A stretch of DNA of 64,000 nucleotides from Paenibacillus mesophilus (GTDB taxonomy: Bacteria; Bacillota; Bacilli; Paenibacillales; NBRC-103111), in NCBI RefSeq assembly GCF_005938385.1, contig NZ_VCRA01000001.1:371146-435145 (forward strand). The letters are read 5' to 3'. Both the position numbers and the translations under genes were made by a program. This document shows, in pieces, positions 7,338 to 15,738 of this stretch. The notes under the pieces are model-generated. The model was not told the origin of the DNA. It ran no database searches and saw only the letters and a list, made by a program, of their open reading frames with translations. Positions within the stretch are counted from its first letter, which is position 1. The number at the start of each line of letters is the position of its first letter.

Positions 7338-8885
7338 TTACGGATAAAACGTACTCGCCGGCGTCGTCGTCGGACACCAGCGGGAAGCGCGCAGAAAATC
7401 GAGCAGCGCGTCCTTCGCTCTAGCCGTACCGATATAATAGAGCGCTTCGGCGGCGTGGGCGCGGACGTAACGGTTATCGTCCTCCAGCGCGCCGACCAGT
7501 CCCGGAACGGCCCCTTCCGCCTGGGCCCCCCATTTGGCCAATGACAAGCCGGCCGTAAACCGGACTTGCGCGTCCGAATCGTGCAAAGCTTTCGTCAACG
7601 CTTCGACGCCTTCCCCATGCGCCGCTTCGCTGCGGAATGCGCCGACGTTGCCGAGCGCGTCCACCGCCGCGCAGCGCAGCCGCTCGGAAGGGTGCTGCAG
7701 CAACTCCGCCAGCTTCCGGACCGCTTCGGCCGACGAAGCCGTGCTTCTGTGCTCGCCAAGCGCGAAAGCCGCGTGAAACACCGTATCCTCGCTTTCGCTG
7801 CCGAGCGCTTCGAGCAGCTTGCCGATCGAGGCTTCCTCGGCTACCGCCAAGCCGTACGAGGACAGACGGGACACCTTCGTCTCCCCATGGAGCAAGCCGC
7901 GCTGCAGCGCTTCAACCCCTTCGCCGCCCATACGCGCAAGTCCGTAAGCCGCGTTGACCGCAACCGGCTCGAACGCATCGGCAAGCGCCTGTTCCAGGGC
8001 GGATACCGCTCCGTACGGCGCCGTGGAGGCACCAAGGATGGCAAGCCGGTCCGCGGCATCCACTCTGCGCCCGGCTTCTTCGGAGAGAAGCTCATCAAGG
8101 AGACGCCCGATCTCAGCCGGTTGAGCTTCCTCCGCCAAAGCCGCGCTGCCGCCATCCTGAGCCTGGCGGCCGCTCAACCAATCCCAGGCGTCGCGCCACA
8201 TCGCCTCATGCCAGTAAACCGAACCGCTTAGCGAGGCAGGAGTTTCCCAATCTTCGACGCGGTTGTCCCAGCTCGGCGCCTCGGGCGCTTGCGTGCGCAT
8301 AAACTCGAATTTCAGCATGAACCTTTCCCGTCCCGCCACATTGGCCGTAGACCGATGCCAAATGTCGTAATGGATCAGCACGAACGTTCCCGCTTCTCCC
8401 GCTGCCGTTACTTCGCCTGCGCTGTCGTCCGCCGCGAACGTCCGCGTCTCATAATTTTGCGTACCGGGCATAACGCCCGTCGGACCGAGCTCGATCGGAG
8501 TGTCCTGCGGGAAGTACATGATCATCGCCCACCACGGCCGGTGATTGCGCATCCGTTTGTAGCCCCAATAGCTGTCCTTGTGCCAGCCGCCCGGCTTCGG
8601 GGAATTGTTGAAATGGCCGTGCCGGTGGGCGTGCATCATATAGCCCGGTCCCAGTACGCTCGTAAGCGCTCCTTTCACGACCGGATGGTCGAACACCTTC
8701 TGCAGCTGCGGAATGCGCGGAAGCAGATTATTGCCCGGATTGCCCTCGCTACGGTACACTTCGCTAAGCTGCCCGAGCAGCGACTCGTGAAACGGCTGCG
8801 AGAAATCCGTTCTCAAAAGCAAATATCCTTCCGTAATGAACTGCCTCATCTGATCGTCCGTCAACAAACGGATATCGTTTCCCAT
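7338..8885 (-). CDS. Phytanoyl-CoA dioxygenase-like domain fused to HEAT repeats
   Basis: 515 residues; ATG after GGAGGGG. Residues about 1-200 match the PhyH Fe(II)/2-oxoglutarate dioxygenase fold. The metal ligands are H102 and D104 in WHKDSYWG and the distal H177 in HYDIWHRST, with R186 a candidate 2-oxoglutarate anchor. Residues about 255-505 form a series of HEAT/PBS-lyase-type helical repeats (patterns such as VAVNAAYGLARMG, LRCAAVDALGNVG, VRFTAGLSLAKWG, VRAHAAEALYYIG). The hydroxylation substrate is unknown; the repeat domain probably docks a partner or substrate. An AraC gene lies just upstream on the same strand and may control it. Confidence 0.85.
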   Translation of the reverse strand: MGNDIRLLTDDQMRQFITEGYLLLRTDFSQPFHESLLGQLSEVYRSEGNPGNNLLPRIPQLQKVFDHPVVKGALTSVLGPGYMMHAHRHGHFNNSPKPGGWHKDSYWGYKRMRNHRPWWAMIMYFPQDTPIELGPTGVMPGTQNYETRTFAADDSAGEVTAAGEAGTFVLIHYDIWHRSTANVAGRERFMLKFEFMRTQAPEAPSWDNRVEDWETPASLSGSVYWHEAMWRDAWDWLSGRQAQDGGSAALAEEAQPAEIGRLLDELLSEEAGRRVDAADRLAILGASTAPYGAVSALEQALADAFEPVAVNAAYGLARMGGEGVEALQRGLLHGETKVSRLSSYGLAVAEEASIGKLLEALGSESEDTVFHAAFALGEHRSTASSAEAVRKLAELLQHPSERLRCAAVDALGNVGAFRSEAAHGEGVEALTKALHDSDAQVRFTAGLSLAKWGAQAEGAVPGLVGALEDDNRYVRAHAAEALYYIGTARAKDALLDFLRASRWCPTTTPASTFYP

Positions 8886-8970
8886 AGGAGCCCCTCCAAA
8901 CCGCGATTTGGGAACTTTAACGTTCCTTGGTTTCTACAACTCCACTATGCCGGAAAACGGATCACTAAGG

Positions 8971-8993
8971 AATGAAGGAAGCTCACCTTCATT
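8971..8993. repeat. Stem-loop between araC-type gene and dioxygenase gene
   Basis: AATGAAGG (8971-8978) pairs with CCTTCATT (8986-8993) around a 7-nt loop. It lies 33 bp after the AraC stop codon. It lacks a T-run, so it may be an RNA-processing hairpin, a weak terminator or a regulator site. Confidence 0.4.
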
Positions 8994-9025
8994 TGCACAA
9001 AACTAACCTATTTTCGGCCAAAGCC

Positions 9026-9862
9026 TCAGCGCATTAACTGCCTGTATTCCGTAGGCGCCAAGCCGGCATGCTTCTTGAATGTACGCGAAAAATAATACAG
9101 CTCCATCCCTACTCGGCGGGCGATTTCGGACACGGATTCGTCGGTCGCGGTCAGCAGCGTCTTCGCCGCATCGATCTTGAGCCGTTGTACGTACTGGATC
9201 GGTGAAATGCCGACAAGCTCGCGGAATTGGCGGATCAAGTAGTTCGGGTGAAAATGGACGAGGTCGGCCAGCTGCTGGACGGTCACATTCTCGTGCAGAT
9301 GAAGCTCGATATATTTCAGCACTTTGTTCAAATTTTGGATGCCGCCGTCTTCGTCGAACGGACGCAGCGAATCCCGGTCCATGACGGCGCTCTCCAGAAA
9401 CAGGCTGACGATCTCGAGCAGCGTCGCTTTTTGCAGCAGCACCGCCGAGAAGGCGCCGCTTTCGTAATGCTCGATCAGCTGCGAGAACAGGCGGGTAAGC
9501 CTCTCCGGATCGGTCACGTCGATACAGTAAGGAACGCCCGTCAACCGGAACAGATCCGTGTCGCCGATTTTGGCCGTAAAGTGGCACCAATATTTCCCGA
9601 AAGCGTTCTCATTAATCGCATAATAAGACTGCTTCACACCGGAAGGCATGACGAAAAGCTGCCCCGGACGGGGGTAATACGTTACCCCATCGATCACGAG
9701 ACAGCCTTCCCCTTCCCGGATATAATAAAACCGGTTGAAATCCGGCACGAAATTCATTTGCCGCCATTTCAGGTTCACCTTCGAATAATTGGCGATCGAC
9801 AAATGGACCTGCACATTCGCGAGCAAATGCCGCAGCCGCGAGAGCGATTTATTCGTCTTCAT
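9026..9862 (-). CDS. AraC-family regulator with cupin sensor domain
   Basis: 278 residues. The N-terminal half (about 20-150) has the cupin-type AraC ligand pattern (YYIREGEGCLVIDGVTYYPR, PGQLFVMPSG). The C-terminal 100 residues contain the two helix-turn-helix motifs (VQQLADLVHFHPNYLIRQF; SVSEIARRVGMELYYFSRTF) and the conserved ending KKHAGLAPTEYRQ. Such proteins usually activate neighbouring sugar or metabolite genes. It starts only 12 bp after the hemZ stop, so it may be co-transcribed with hemZ, and it precedes the dioxygenase gene, its most likely target. Confidence 0.9.
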   Translation of the reverse strand: MKTNKSLSRLRHLLANVQVHLSIANYSKVNLKWRQMNFVPDFNRFYYIREGEGCLVIDGVTYYPRPGQLFVMPSGVKQSYYAINENAFGKYWCHFTAKIGDTDLFRLTGVPYCIDVTDPERLTRLFSQLIEHYESGAFSAVLLQKATLLEIVSLFLESAVMDRDSLRPFDEDGGIQNLNKVLKYIELHLHENVTVQQLADLVHFHPNYLIRQFRELVGISPIQYVQRLKIDAAKTLLTATDESVSEIARRVGMELYYFSRTFKKHAGLAPTEYRQLMR

Positions 9863-9874
9863 CGTTATTCCCGC

Positions 9875-11413
9875 CTATAGAGGGTGGCTCAGCGTATGTC
9901 CATACGCTTCGTCCAGGAGCCGGACTTTTTTATCGTAATATTGTTTGTACGCCTGATTGTAAACGGACGGCTCCTTCGGATTCGGAAACCGCTCGATCTT
10001 CTGATGCTCGTTCCCATCCTCGTCCACGGTTGCCGGATACAGCACTTTACTGACGGCTCCGCACCCGAGTCCGATGATCGTCTGCCGCTCCTCCATCATG
10101 AGAATGTTGTAGAGGCTGTCGTGGTCGGCCAGCGCGTAGCCGACGTTCTCGAGATTGCCGAGCATGTTTTTTTGGCGGTACATGTAATAAGGGTGGTAGC
10201 CGTTCGCTTCCATAAAGTCGTTCGCCATCTTCATCATGTCGGCGATTTCGTCCCGTTCGGCCACTTCGTACTGGTCGCGGTTCTTGGTCATCTTCGACGC
10301 CCGCTTGAACGACAGCGTATGCACTGTCAGCGATTCCGGCAGCAGCTTGGCGGTCTCGTCCAGCGTATGCTGAAATTCGTTCGTACTCTCGTTCGGCAGT
10401 CCGATGATCAGGTCCATATTAATGTTGTCCATCCCCATTTGGCGGGACAACAGGAATTTCTCGATCGTCTCCTCGACCGTATGATGGCGGCCGATTTTGT
10501 CCAAGGTGAGCTGGGTGAAGCTTTGCGGGTTGATGCTGATCCGATCGACGTTCCACTTCTTCATGACAGCGAGCTTCTCCGGGGTAATCGTATCGGGGCG
10601 GCCCGCCTCTACCGTCAGCTCGCGGACTTTGTCCATATCCGGCAGCGATTCGTGCATCGTCACGAACAGGGCGTCGATTTGTTCGGCCGTAATGCTCGTC
10701 GGCGTGCCGCCTCCCCAATAAATCGTCGTAATTGCAAGTCCCGCCTGCTTCAGCCATTTGCCCGTTTCGCGGATTTCATAGTGAAGCCCATCCAGAAACG
10801 AATCGACGGAACCGTTACTGCCGCGAATGTCATAGGCCGGAAACGTGCAGTAAGCGCACTTGGTCGGACAGAACGGAATGCCGATATACAGGCTGACCTC
10901 GCGGTCCAGCTCGAACAAATCGGGAATGACCTGCAGTTGGCGCTCCGCGATATCCGCCAGCAGCTTTGCTTTCCCGTCCGTCAGCAAATATTCCTCCTGC
11001 AGCTGGCGCACGCTCGCTTCGCGTCCCTGCTTGCGGAGCATATTGTGCATCAGCTTCGTCGGACGGACGCCGGTCAGCACGCCCCAAGGCTGCTCCAGAC
11101 CGGTCGCTTCCTCCAGAACGCGCAGCATCGCCGAGCCTACGACACGCTTCAGTTCTTTGCGCCGCTGCTCGTCCGATTCGTTCTTCAGCCGGCGACGCTC
11201 CGTATGCGTCCATACCCGCTCCGTTTCCGGATGGGTCAAATCGGCCTTAACCGCAGCCGTCCCGTTTTCCACCGACAACTCCAGCGTCATGCGCATAACG
11301 GCATCGTCGGCGGTTTCGTATACGATATCGACTTCTTCGTAGAACAGCTTCCATATATGAAAAATGTCCATTTGGTAATCATGGAATCCGACCTGCTTCA
11401 TTTCCACTTTCAT
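9875..11413 (-). CDS. hemZ: Radical SAM coproporphyrinogen III oxidase-like protein HemZ
   Basis: 512 residues from the ATG at 11413, close to the size of Bacillus HemZ (about 500); the open frame reaches 11551 but without a good upstream site. The radical-SAM cluster ligands are C182, C186 and C189 in GIPFCPTKCAYCTF, followed by the HemN-like YWGGGTPT motif. The HemZ-specific N-terminal region contains GVLTGVRPTKLMH. HemZ is assigned to oxygen-independent coproporphyrinogen oxidation in haem synthesis, although many paralogues are not proven enzymes. The gene lies between a small orphan gene and an AraC gene. Confidence 0.88.
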   Translation of the reverse strand: MKVEMKQVGFHDYQMDIFHIWKLFYEEVDIVYETADDAVMRMTLELSVENGTAAVKADLTHPETERVWTHTERRRLKNESDEQRRKELKRVVGSAMLRVLEEATGLEQPWGVLTGVRPTKLMHNMLRKQGREASVRQLQEEYLLTDGKAKLLADIAERQLQVIPDLFELDREVSLYIGIPFCPTKCAYCTFPAYDIRGSNGSVDSFLDGLHYEIRETGKWLKQAGLAITTIYWGGGTPTSITAEQIDALFVTMHESLPDMDKVRELTVEAGRPDTITPEKLAVMKKWNVDRISINPQSFTQLTLDKIGRHHTVEETIEKFLLSRQMGMDNINMDLIIGLPNESTNEFQHTLDETAKLLPESLTVHTLSFKRASKMTKNRDQYEVAERDEIADMMKMANDFMEANGYHPYYMYRQKNMLGNLENVGYALADHDSLYNILMMEERQTIIGLGCGAVSKVLYPATVDEDGNEHQKIERFPNPKEPSVYNQAYKQYYDKKVRLLDEAYGHTLSHPL

Positions 11414-11589
11414 GCCGTGAACGCCCCTTCCCTCTGCAATATCAAGCTCTTTTTTCCGGACCGCTTCCATGGCGGACCACTCGGAAAAACAGCCTGGTAT
11501 CGCACTTAGTGTACCACATTCGGCCGCTCGGAGCATCCTATTCAAGGTCAATGCGGCAGCGGGGCGTCCGCTTCTCCGCAGCGCGCCGA

Positions 11590-11766
11590 TTACGTTCTCG
11601 GGGGCTTACGGGACGAGTTTTTGATATGAACGTGGCCCGATGCCCATTCCTGCGCGGCTTCCGTTGCGAAAGTACCGTTCTCCATCCCGGCGCATTCGTG
11701 AACGTCGTTGTGCATAAGCCGGTTGTTCGGTTCGAGCAATATCGTTTCTTTTTTGGATCGGCGCAT
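11590..11766 (-). CDS. Small 58-residue hypothetical protein
   Basis: The ATG at 11764-11766 sits 7 bases after AAGGAG, a near-perfect ribosome binding site, which is the main argument that this is a real gene. The protein (MRRSKKETILLEPNNRLMHN...) is hydrophilic and has one cysteine. No membrane segment, signal peptide or recognisable domain is visible. It lies between the fhuF-like gene and hemZ on the same strand. Function unknown. Confidence 0.55.
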   Translation of the reverse strand: MRRSKKETILLEPNNRLMHNDVHECAGMENGTFATEAAQEWASGHVHIKNSSRKPPRT

Positions 11767-11924
11767 TGGCAGTCTCCTTGGTTGCATGGTGTATTACCAG
11801 TTTCTCCAGCAGCGGAGGAAAGAAAACATCACCGCCTTCGATTCGGCATACAACGGCAAAGAAGCCTTGCCTGCAAATCGATTCGCTCGACTCGCGACAT
11901 GGCTTCCTCATCATTCAACGGACT

Positions 11925-12719
11925 TTAGGTTGTTACGAGCTCGGACTGCCTCGCCTTGATGCGGCGCTCCTCGCGATCCGCTTCCTTCATCCGGGGGCAT
12001 GTATAGCAGTAGTAGCCGCCTTCGGTCCGGTAATATTGGCAGCATACGTTTTTCATCCGGATTTGCTTGCACGGGTCTTTCAGGTCCTCGATCCAGCGGA
12101 TTTTTACGTCCAGCGGATTTTTGCTCCGGCCAAACACGGAAGCGGGCACCTCGTGCTTGAGAAAGGCATAATCGTCGGAAATGGCGGAACGGATCGACTC
12201 GCTCTCCTCGGCCAGAAGCCACTGTTCGGTCATATAGTTGAATCGCGTCGGCAGCAGCCCCCACATTTGGCCCGCATCGACGTCGCCGATGACTGCCGCC
12301 GATTCATAAAGAGGCTTGACGGTCTTCCCGTAAAAGTCGGTCAATACCCGTTCCAGCCACAGGCGGCGTTCCATTGCGTCCGAGGGCGCCGCTTGCTCCG
12401 CCCAGCGATCCAGCTTGTAAGCAACTCCATACTTTCCTTCATGGGCGAACAATTGTACGGTCATATTGTCAAGCGATAAATCGATCGATTTCCCCAATAC
12501 GGATACGGCATACTGTAAGGCAAGGCACGCATTGGCGAATTGGTTGCAAAAGTAAGTCGCGGCCGCAGTCCGGTCAAGCGCCTTTATAAGCGGGGCATAC
12601 GCTTCGATCAGCTGCTCCATCACTTCCCGGTCGCCAAGACGCGCCGCCGCCACGGAATAAACGACATGCTCCTTCTCATTCAATCCGACGTTGAATTTCT
12701 GCAAACATTCGAAATCCAC
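11925..12719 (-). CDS. FhuF-like ferric-siderophore reductase
   Basis: 264 residues from a GTG at 12719 preceded by GAGGAAG; the open frame extends to 12767, but that would run into the operator. The C-terminus carries the FhuF [2Fe-2S] ligand pattern CC-x10-C-x2-C (C226, C227, C238, C241). FhuF-type proteins reduce iron in hydroxamate siderophores in the cytoplasm so that iron is released. A Fur box directly upstream (12769-12787) is independent support for an iron-starvation role. No siderophore ABC transporter lies next to it, so it probably serves uptake systems elsewhere. Confidence 0.85.
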   Translation of the reverse strand: MDFECLQKFNVGLNEKEHVVYSVAAARLGDREVMEQLIEAYAPLIKALDRTAAATYFCNQFANACLALQYAVSVLGKSIDLSLDNMTVQLFAHEGKYGVAYKLDRWAEQAAPSDAMERRLWLERVLTDFYGKTVKPLYESAAVIGDVDAGQMWGLLPTRFNYMTEQWLLAEESESIRSAISDDYAFLKHEVPASVFGRSKNPLDVKIRWIEDLKDPCKQIRMKNVCCQYYRTEGGYYCYTCPRMKEADREERRIKARQSELVTT

Positions 12720-12768
12720 GGTACCCACTTCCTCGCTATATGTATCGTGCATGTTCATTACTATCACT

Positions 12769-12787
12769 GATAATGATAATCATTATA
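12769..12787. promoter_or_regulatory. Fur box
   Basis: GATAATGATAATCATTATA matches the 19-bp Fur consensus at 18 positions. On the minus strand it overlaps a TATAAT (12783-12788), so Fur-Fe(II) binding would block the fhuF-like promoter. It lies 50 bp before the chosen GTG start. Confidence 0.92.
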
Positions 12788-12859
12788 CCAACTTTGGGTC
12801 GGAATTACCATACACGATTTTAGCCGGCAAGCTGCAACCATCCGCTATTTCTCGCCGGC

Positions 12860-12886
12860 ATAAAAAAAAGAGCCTCAGCGACTCTC
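12860..12886 (-). terminator. Terminator overlapping the dtd stop codon
   Basis: Minus strand: AGAGTC and GGCTCT pair (with a T-G pair) around GCTGA, followed by eight T. The hairpin includes the dtd TGA. Confidence 0.65.
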
Positions 12887-13315
12887 GATTACGAGCGTCA
12901 CCGGCCCCCAATTCGTCAGTTCCACATCCATCATCGCGCCGAACACGCCGGTCGCCACGCGCAGTCCTTGCTCCCGCATCAGCTCGTTGAACCGCTCGTA
13001 CAGCGGCTTGGCCTGATCCGGCCGGGCGGCCGCCATGAAGTTGGGCCGCTTTCCTTTGCGGACGTCTCCGTACAGCGTAAACTGCGACACCGACAGCACT
13101 TCGCCGCCGATATCCTGCACCGACAAGTTCATCTTGCCTTCGCCGTCCTCGAATATGCGCAGCCCGGTCAGCTTCTCCGCCAAATAACGGGCGTCCTGCT
13201 CCGTGTCCTCATGCGTTACGCCGACCAATACGACGAGTCCCCGGTCGATGCTCCCGACTGTCTCGCCGTCCACTTTGACGCATGCTTCCTTGCTTCTCTG
13301 CACTACGATTCTCAA
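12875..13315 (-). CDS. dtd: D-aminoacyl-tRNA deacylase
   Basis: 146 residues, the usual length. It hydrolyses D-aminoacyl-tRNA (for example D-Tyr-tRNA), removing mischarged D-amino acids in the cytosol. It shows the N-terminus [18 protein letters not shown], the [17 protein letters not shown] motif and the C-terminal [11 protein letters not shown] with the cross-subunit Gly-Pro motif. It follows rel by 15 bp, the classic rel-dtd pairing of Firmicutes. Confidence 0.96.
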   Translation of the reverse strand: MRIVVQRSKEACVKVDGETVGSIDRGLVVLVGVTHEDTEQDARYLAEKLTGLRIFEDGEGKMNLSVQDIGGEVLSVSQFTLYGDVRKGKRPNFMAAARPDQAKPLYERFNELMREQGLRVATGVFGAMMDVELTNWGPVTLVIESR

Positions 13316-13330
13316 TTCCGTTCTCTCTCC

Positions 13331-15517
13331 TTACGACTGCATAATCCGCTGAACGGAATAAATATCCCTCACGCGCTTGATCTTCTCCACGACCGACTGG
13401 AGATGATCGATATTTTTGATCAAAATGGTCATATGGATGATCGCCATCTTGTTTTTGTCGGAACGCCCGGATACGGCGGAGATGACCGTTTTGCTTTCGG
13501 AGACGGCCTGCAGCACCTCGTTCAGGAAAGCGCGCCTGTCGTGGCCCGTTATCTCGATTTCGACGTGATAGTTCGCTTCGACCGCCGATTCCCATTCGAC
13601 GTCGATCATCCTGTTCTGATCGTCCTCGTCCCCCGTCGGGATGTTCGTACAGTTTTCCCGGTGAATGGATACGCCTCGCCCGCGCGTAATATAGCCGATA
13701 ATCGGATCGCCGGGCACCGGATTGCAGCAGCGCGCAAACCGGACGAGCATATTGTCCACGCCTTTGACCCGGACGCCGTGCGTAGGTCGGCTTTTCTTCT
13801 CGAGGGGCGCCTTCACTTCCTTCACTTCGCTGGTCAGCTCGAGCGCCTTCGACTGCGCTTCTTCGTTCTCCTTGCGAAGCTTGTCCGTCAGTCTCGTACA
13901 AATCTGGGCCGCCGTAATGCCGCCGAAGCCGACCGCCGACATCATATCCTCGATGTCATTGAAGTTGAACTTCTTGGCGACCTCCTGCAAATTGTCGTCG
14001 GTCGTTACCGCAGAAGGCTCCAGACCGAGCCGTTTCAGCTCGCGGTCGATCGCGTCTTTGCCCTTCTGGACGTTTTCCTCTCGCTTTTCCTTCTTGAACC
14101 ATTGCTTGATTTTGCTGCGCGCATGGGAGGACTGGGCAATTTTCACCCAATCCTGACTAGGCCCGTATGAATGCTTGGACGTCAAAATTTCTACGATATC
14201 GCCCGTGCCGAGCTTGTAATCGAGCGGCACGATCCGCCCGTTCACCTTCGCCCCGACCGTCCGGTTGCCGATTTCCGTATGGATCCGGTAAGCGAAATCG
14301 AGCGGAACCGAGCCGGCCGGCAGCTCGATCACTTCCCCTTTCGGAGTGAAGACGAACACGAGATCGGAGAAAAAGTCCATTTTGAGCGATTCCATAAACT
14401 CCGCCGCATCATGCGTTTCCTGCTGAAGCTCCAAAATTTCGCGGAAAAAGTTCATTCTGTCGCCGAAGCCGCCGGACGGCACCATCGAGCCTTCCTTGTA
14501 CGCCCAGTGGGCGGCGATCCCGAACTCGGACGTCTTGTGCATATCCCACGTCCGGATTTGCACCTCGAGCGGCTCCCCGCTCGGGCCTACGACCGTCGTA
14601 TGAAGCGATTGGTACATATTCGGCTTAGGCATGGCGATATAGTCTTTGAACCGCCCCGGCATCGGCTTCCACAGCGTATGAATAATGCCGAGAGTGGCAT
14701 AGCAGTCTTTAATATTGTCGACGATGACCCGAATGGCGAGCAGATCGTATATTTCGTTGAACTGCTTGTTCTTGGTCGTCATCTTTTTGAAAATACTGTA
14801 TATATGTTTGGGACGTCCCGAAATGTCGCCGTCGATTCCCATCTCTCCGAGCTTGCTGCGGATGCTGCCGATAATGTCGTCGATATACTTCTCGCGCTCG
14901 ACCCGCTTCTTCTGCATCAGATTGACGATGCGGTAATATTGCTGAGGGTTCAAGTAGCGGAGGGCGATATCCTCCATCTCCCACTTGATCGCGGAAATCC
15001 CGAGCCGGTGCGCGATCGGGCAAAATATTTCCAGCGTCTCGTCGGCGATGCGCCGCTGCGCTTCCTCGGACTGGAACTTGAGCGTCCGCATATTGTGCAG
15101 CCGGTCGGCCAGCTTGATCAAGATAACGCGAATGTCCTGGGCCATAGCCACGAACATTTTCCGGTAATTTTCGTTTTGCTGCTCTTCCTTCGATTTAAAC
15201 TTGATTTTCTCAAGCTTGGTCAGGCCGTCGACGAGCATCGCGCACGTTTTGCCGAACTGCTTCTCCACCGCATCGAGCGACACCGTCGTATCTTCGACGA
15301 CATCGTGCAGCAGGGCGGCGATGACCGAGGTGACATCCATCTGCATATTCACCAATATTTCGGCAACAGCGAGCGGATGCAATATATAAGGCTCCCCCGA
15401 TTTGCGCACCTGCCCGTAGTGGGCTTGGTCGGCGAAGTCGTACGCTTCGCGGATTCGAACGAGGTCGTTAGGTTTCAAGTATGCCGCCGCGCGTTCCAGT
15501 AACTGCTCAATGCCCAT
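13331..15517 (-). CDS. rel: Bifunctional (p)ppGpp synthetase/hydrolase Rel
   Basis: 728 residues from the ATG at 15517 (MGIEQLLERAAAYL), the usual length; the open frame continues to 15670 without similarity to the family N-terminus. Domains in order: HD hydrolase (about 45-195, with GQVRKSGEPYILHPLAVAE and ALLHDVVEDT), synthetase (about 235-350, YQSLHTTVVGP), TGS (about 390-450), zinc-finger/helical region, and ACT (about 655-728). Both catalytic halves look complete, so it should make and degrade the stringent alarmone. Transcribed with dtd. Confidence 0.96.
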   Translation of the reverse strand: MGIEQLLERAAAYLKPNDLVRIREAYDFADQAHYGQVRKSGEPYILHPLAVAEILVNMQMDVTSVIAALLHDVVEDTTVSLDAVEKQFGKTCAMLVDGLTKLEKIKFKSKEEQQNENYRKMFVAMAQDIRVILIKLADRLHNMRTLKFQSEEAQRRIADETLEIFCPIAHRLGISAIKWEMEDIALRYLNPQQYYRIVNLMQKKRVEREKYIDDIIGSIRSKLGEMGIDGDISGRPKHIYSIFKKMTTKNKQFNEIYDLLAIRVIVDNIKDCYATLGIIHTLWKPMPGRFKDYIAMPKPNMYQSLHTTVVGPSGEPLEVQIRTWDMHKTSEFGIAAHWAYKEGSMVPSGGFGDRMNFFREILELQQETHDAAEFMESLKMDFFSDLVFVFTPKGEVIELPAGSVPLDFAYRIHTEIGNRTVGAKVNGRIVPLDYKLGTGDIVEILTSKHSYGPSQDWVKIAQSSHARSKIKQWFKKEKREENVQKGKDAIDRELKRLGLEPSAVTTDDNLQEVAKKFNFNDIEDMMSAVGFGGITAAQICTRLTDKLRKENEEAQSKALELTSEVKEVKAPLEKKSRPTHGVRVKGVDNMLVRFARCCNPVPGDPIIGYITRGRGVSIHRENCTNIPTGDEDDQNRMIDVEWESAVEANYHVEIEITGHDRRAFLNEVLQAVSESKTVISAVSGRSDKNKMAIIHMTILIKNIDHLQSVVEKIKRVRDIYSVQRIMQS

Positions 15518-15738
15518 CGTACTATACCTACTCCTGCCATACATTCGTTTTCTCTTCATTATGCCTTTGAATGCTTCTTGCGTCAACTTAAAACGGGACA
15601 ATTTCCGGCCAACGCGCTCGTGTGTTCCATAAGTCGCTTTTTTGCGAAAATGAAAGTGCTTTTTCGACACAATTCTGTTATCCTATTTCTTGGCAAACAG
15701 CATATTGTCGAAATTATATGCCAAAAAGGAGACCCTCC

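Noticed and set aside
9884..11509. 541-codon plus-strand frame antisense to hemZ
   Set aside because: Shadow of the hemZ frame; no initiation signal or recognisable motif.
11606..11914. 102-codon minus-strand frame overlapping the 58-residue gene
   Set aside because: No ribosome binding site and no family-like sequence; the overlapping frame has a strong site.
15518..15738. Possible PyrR or purine-type attenuator before the uracil-type permease
   Set aside because: No antiterminator/terminator pair or PyrR-binding motif could be seen in the region.
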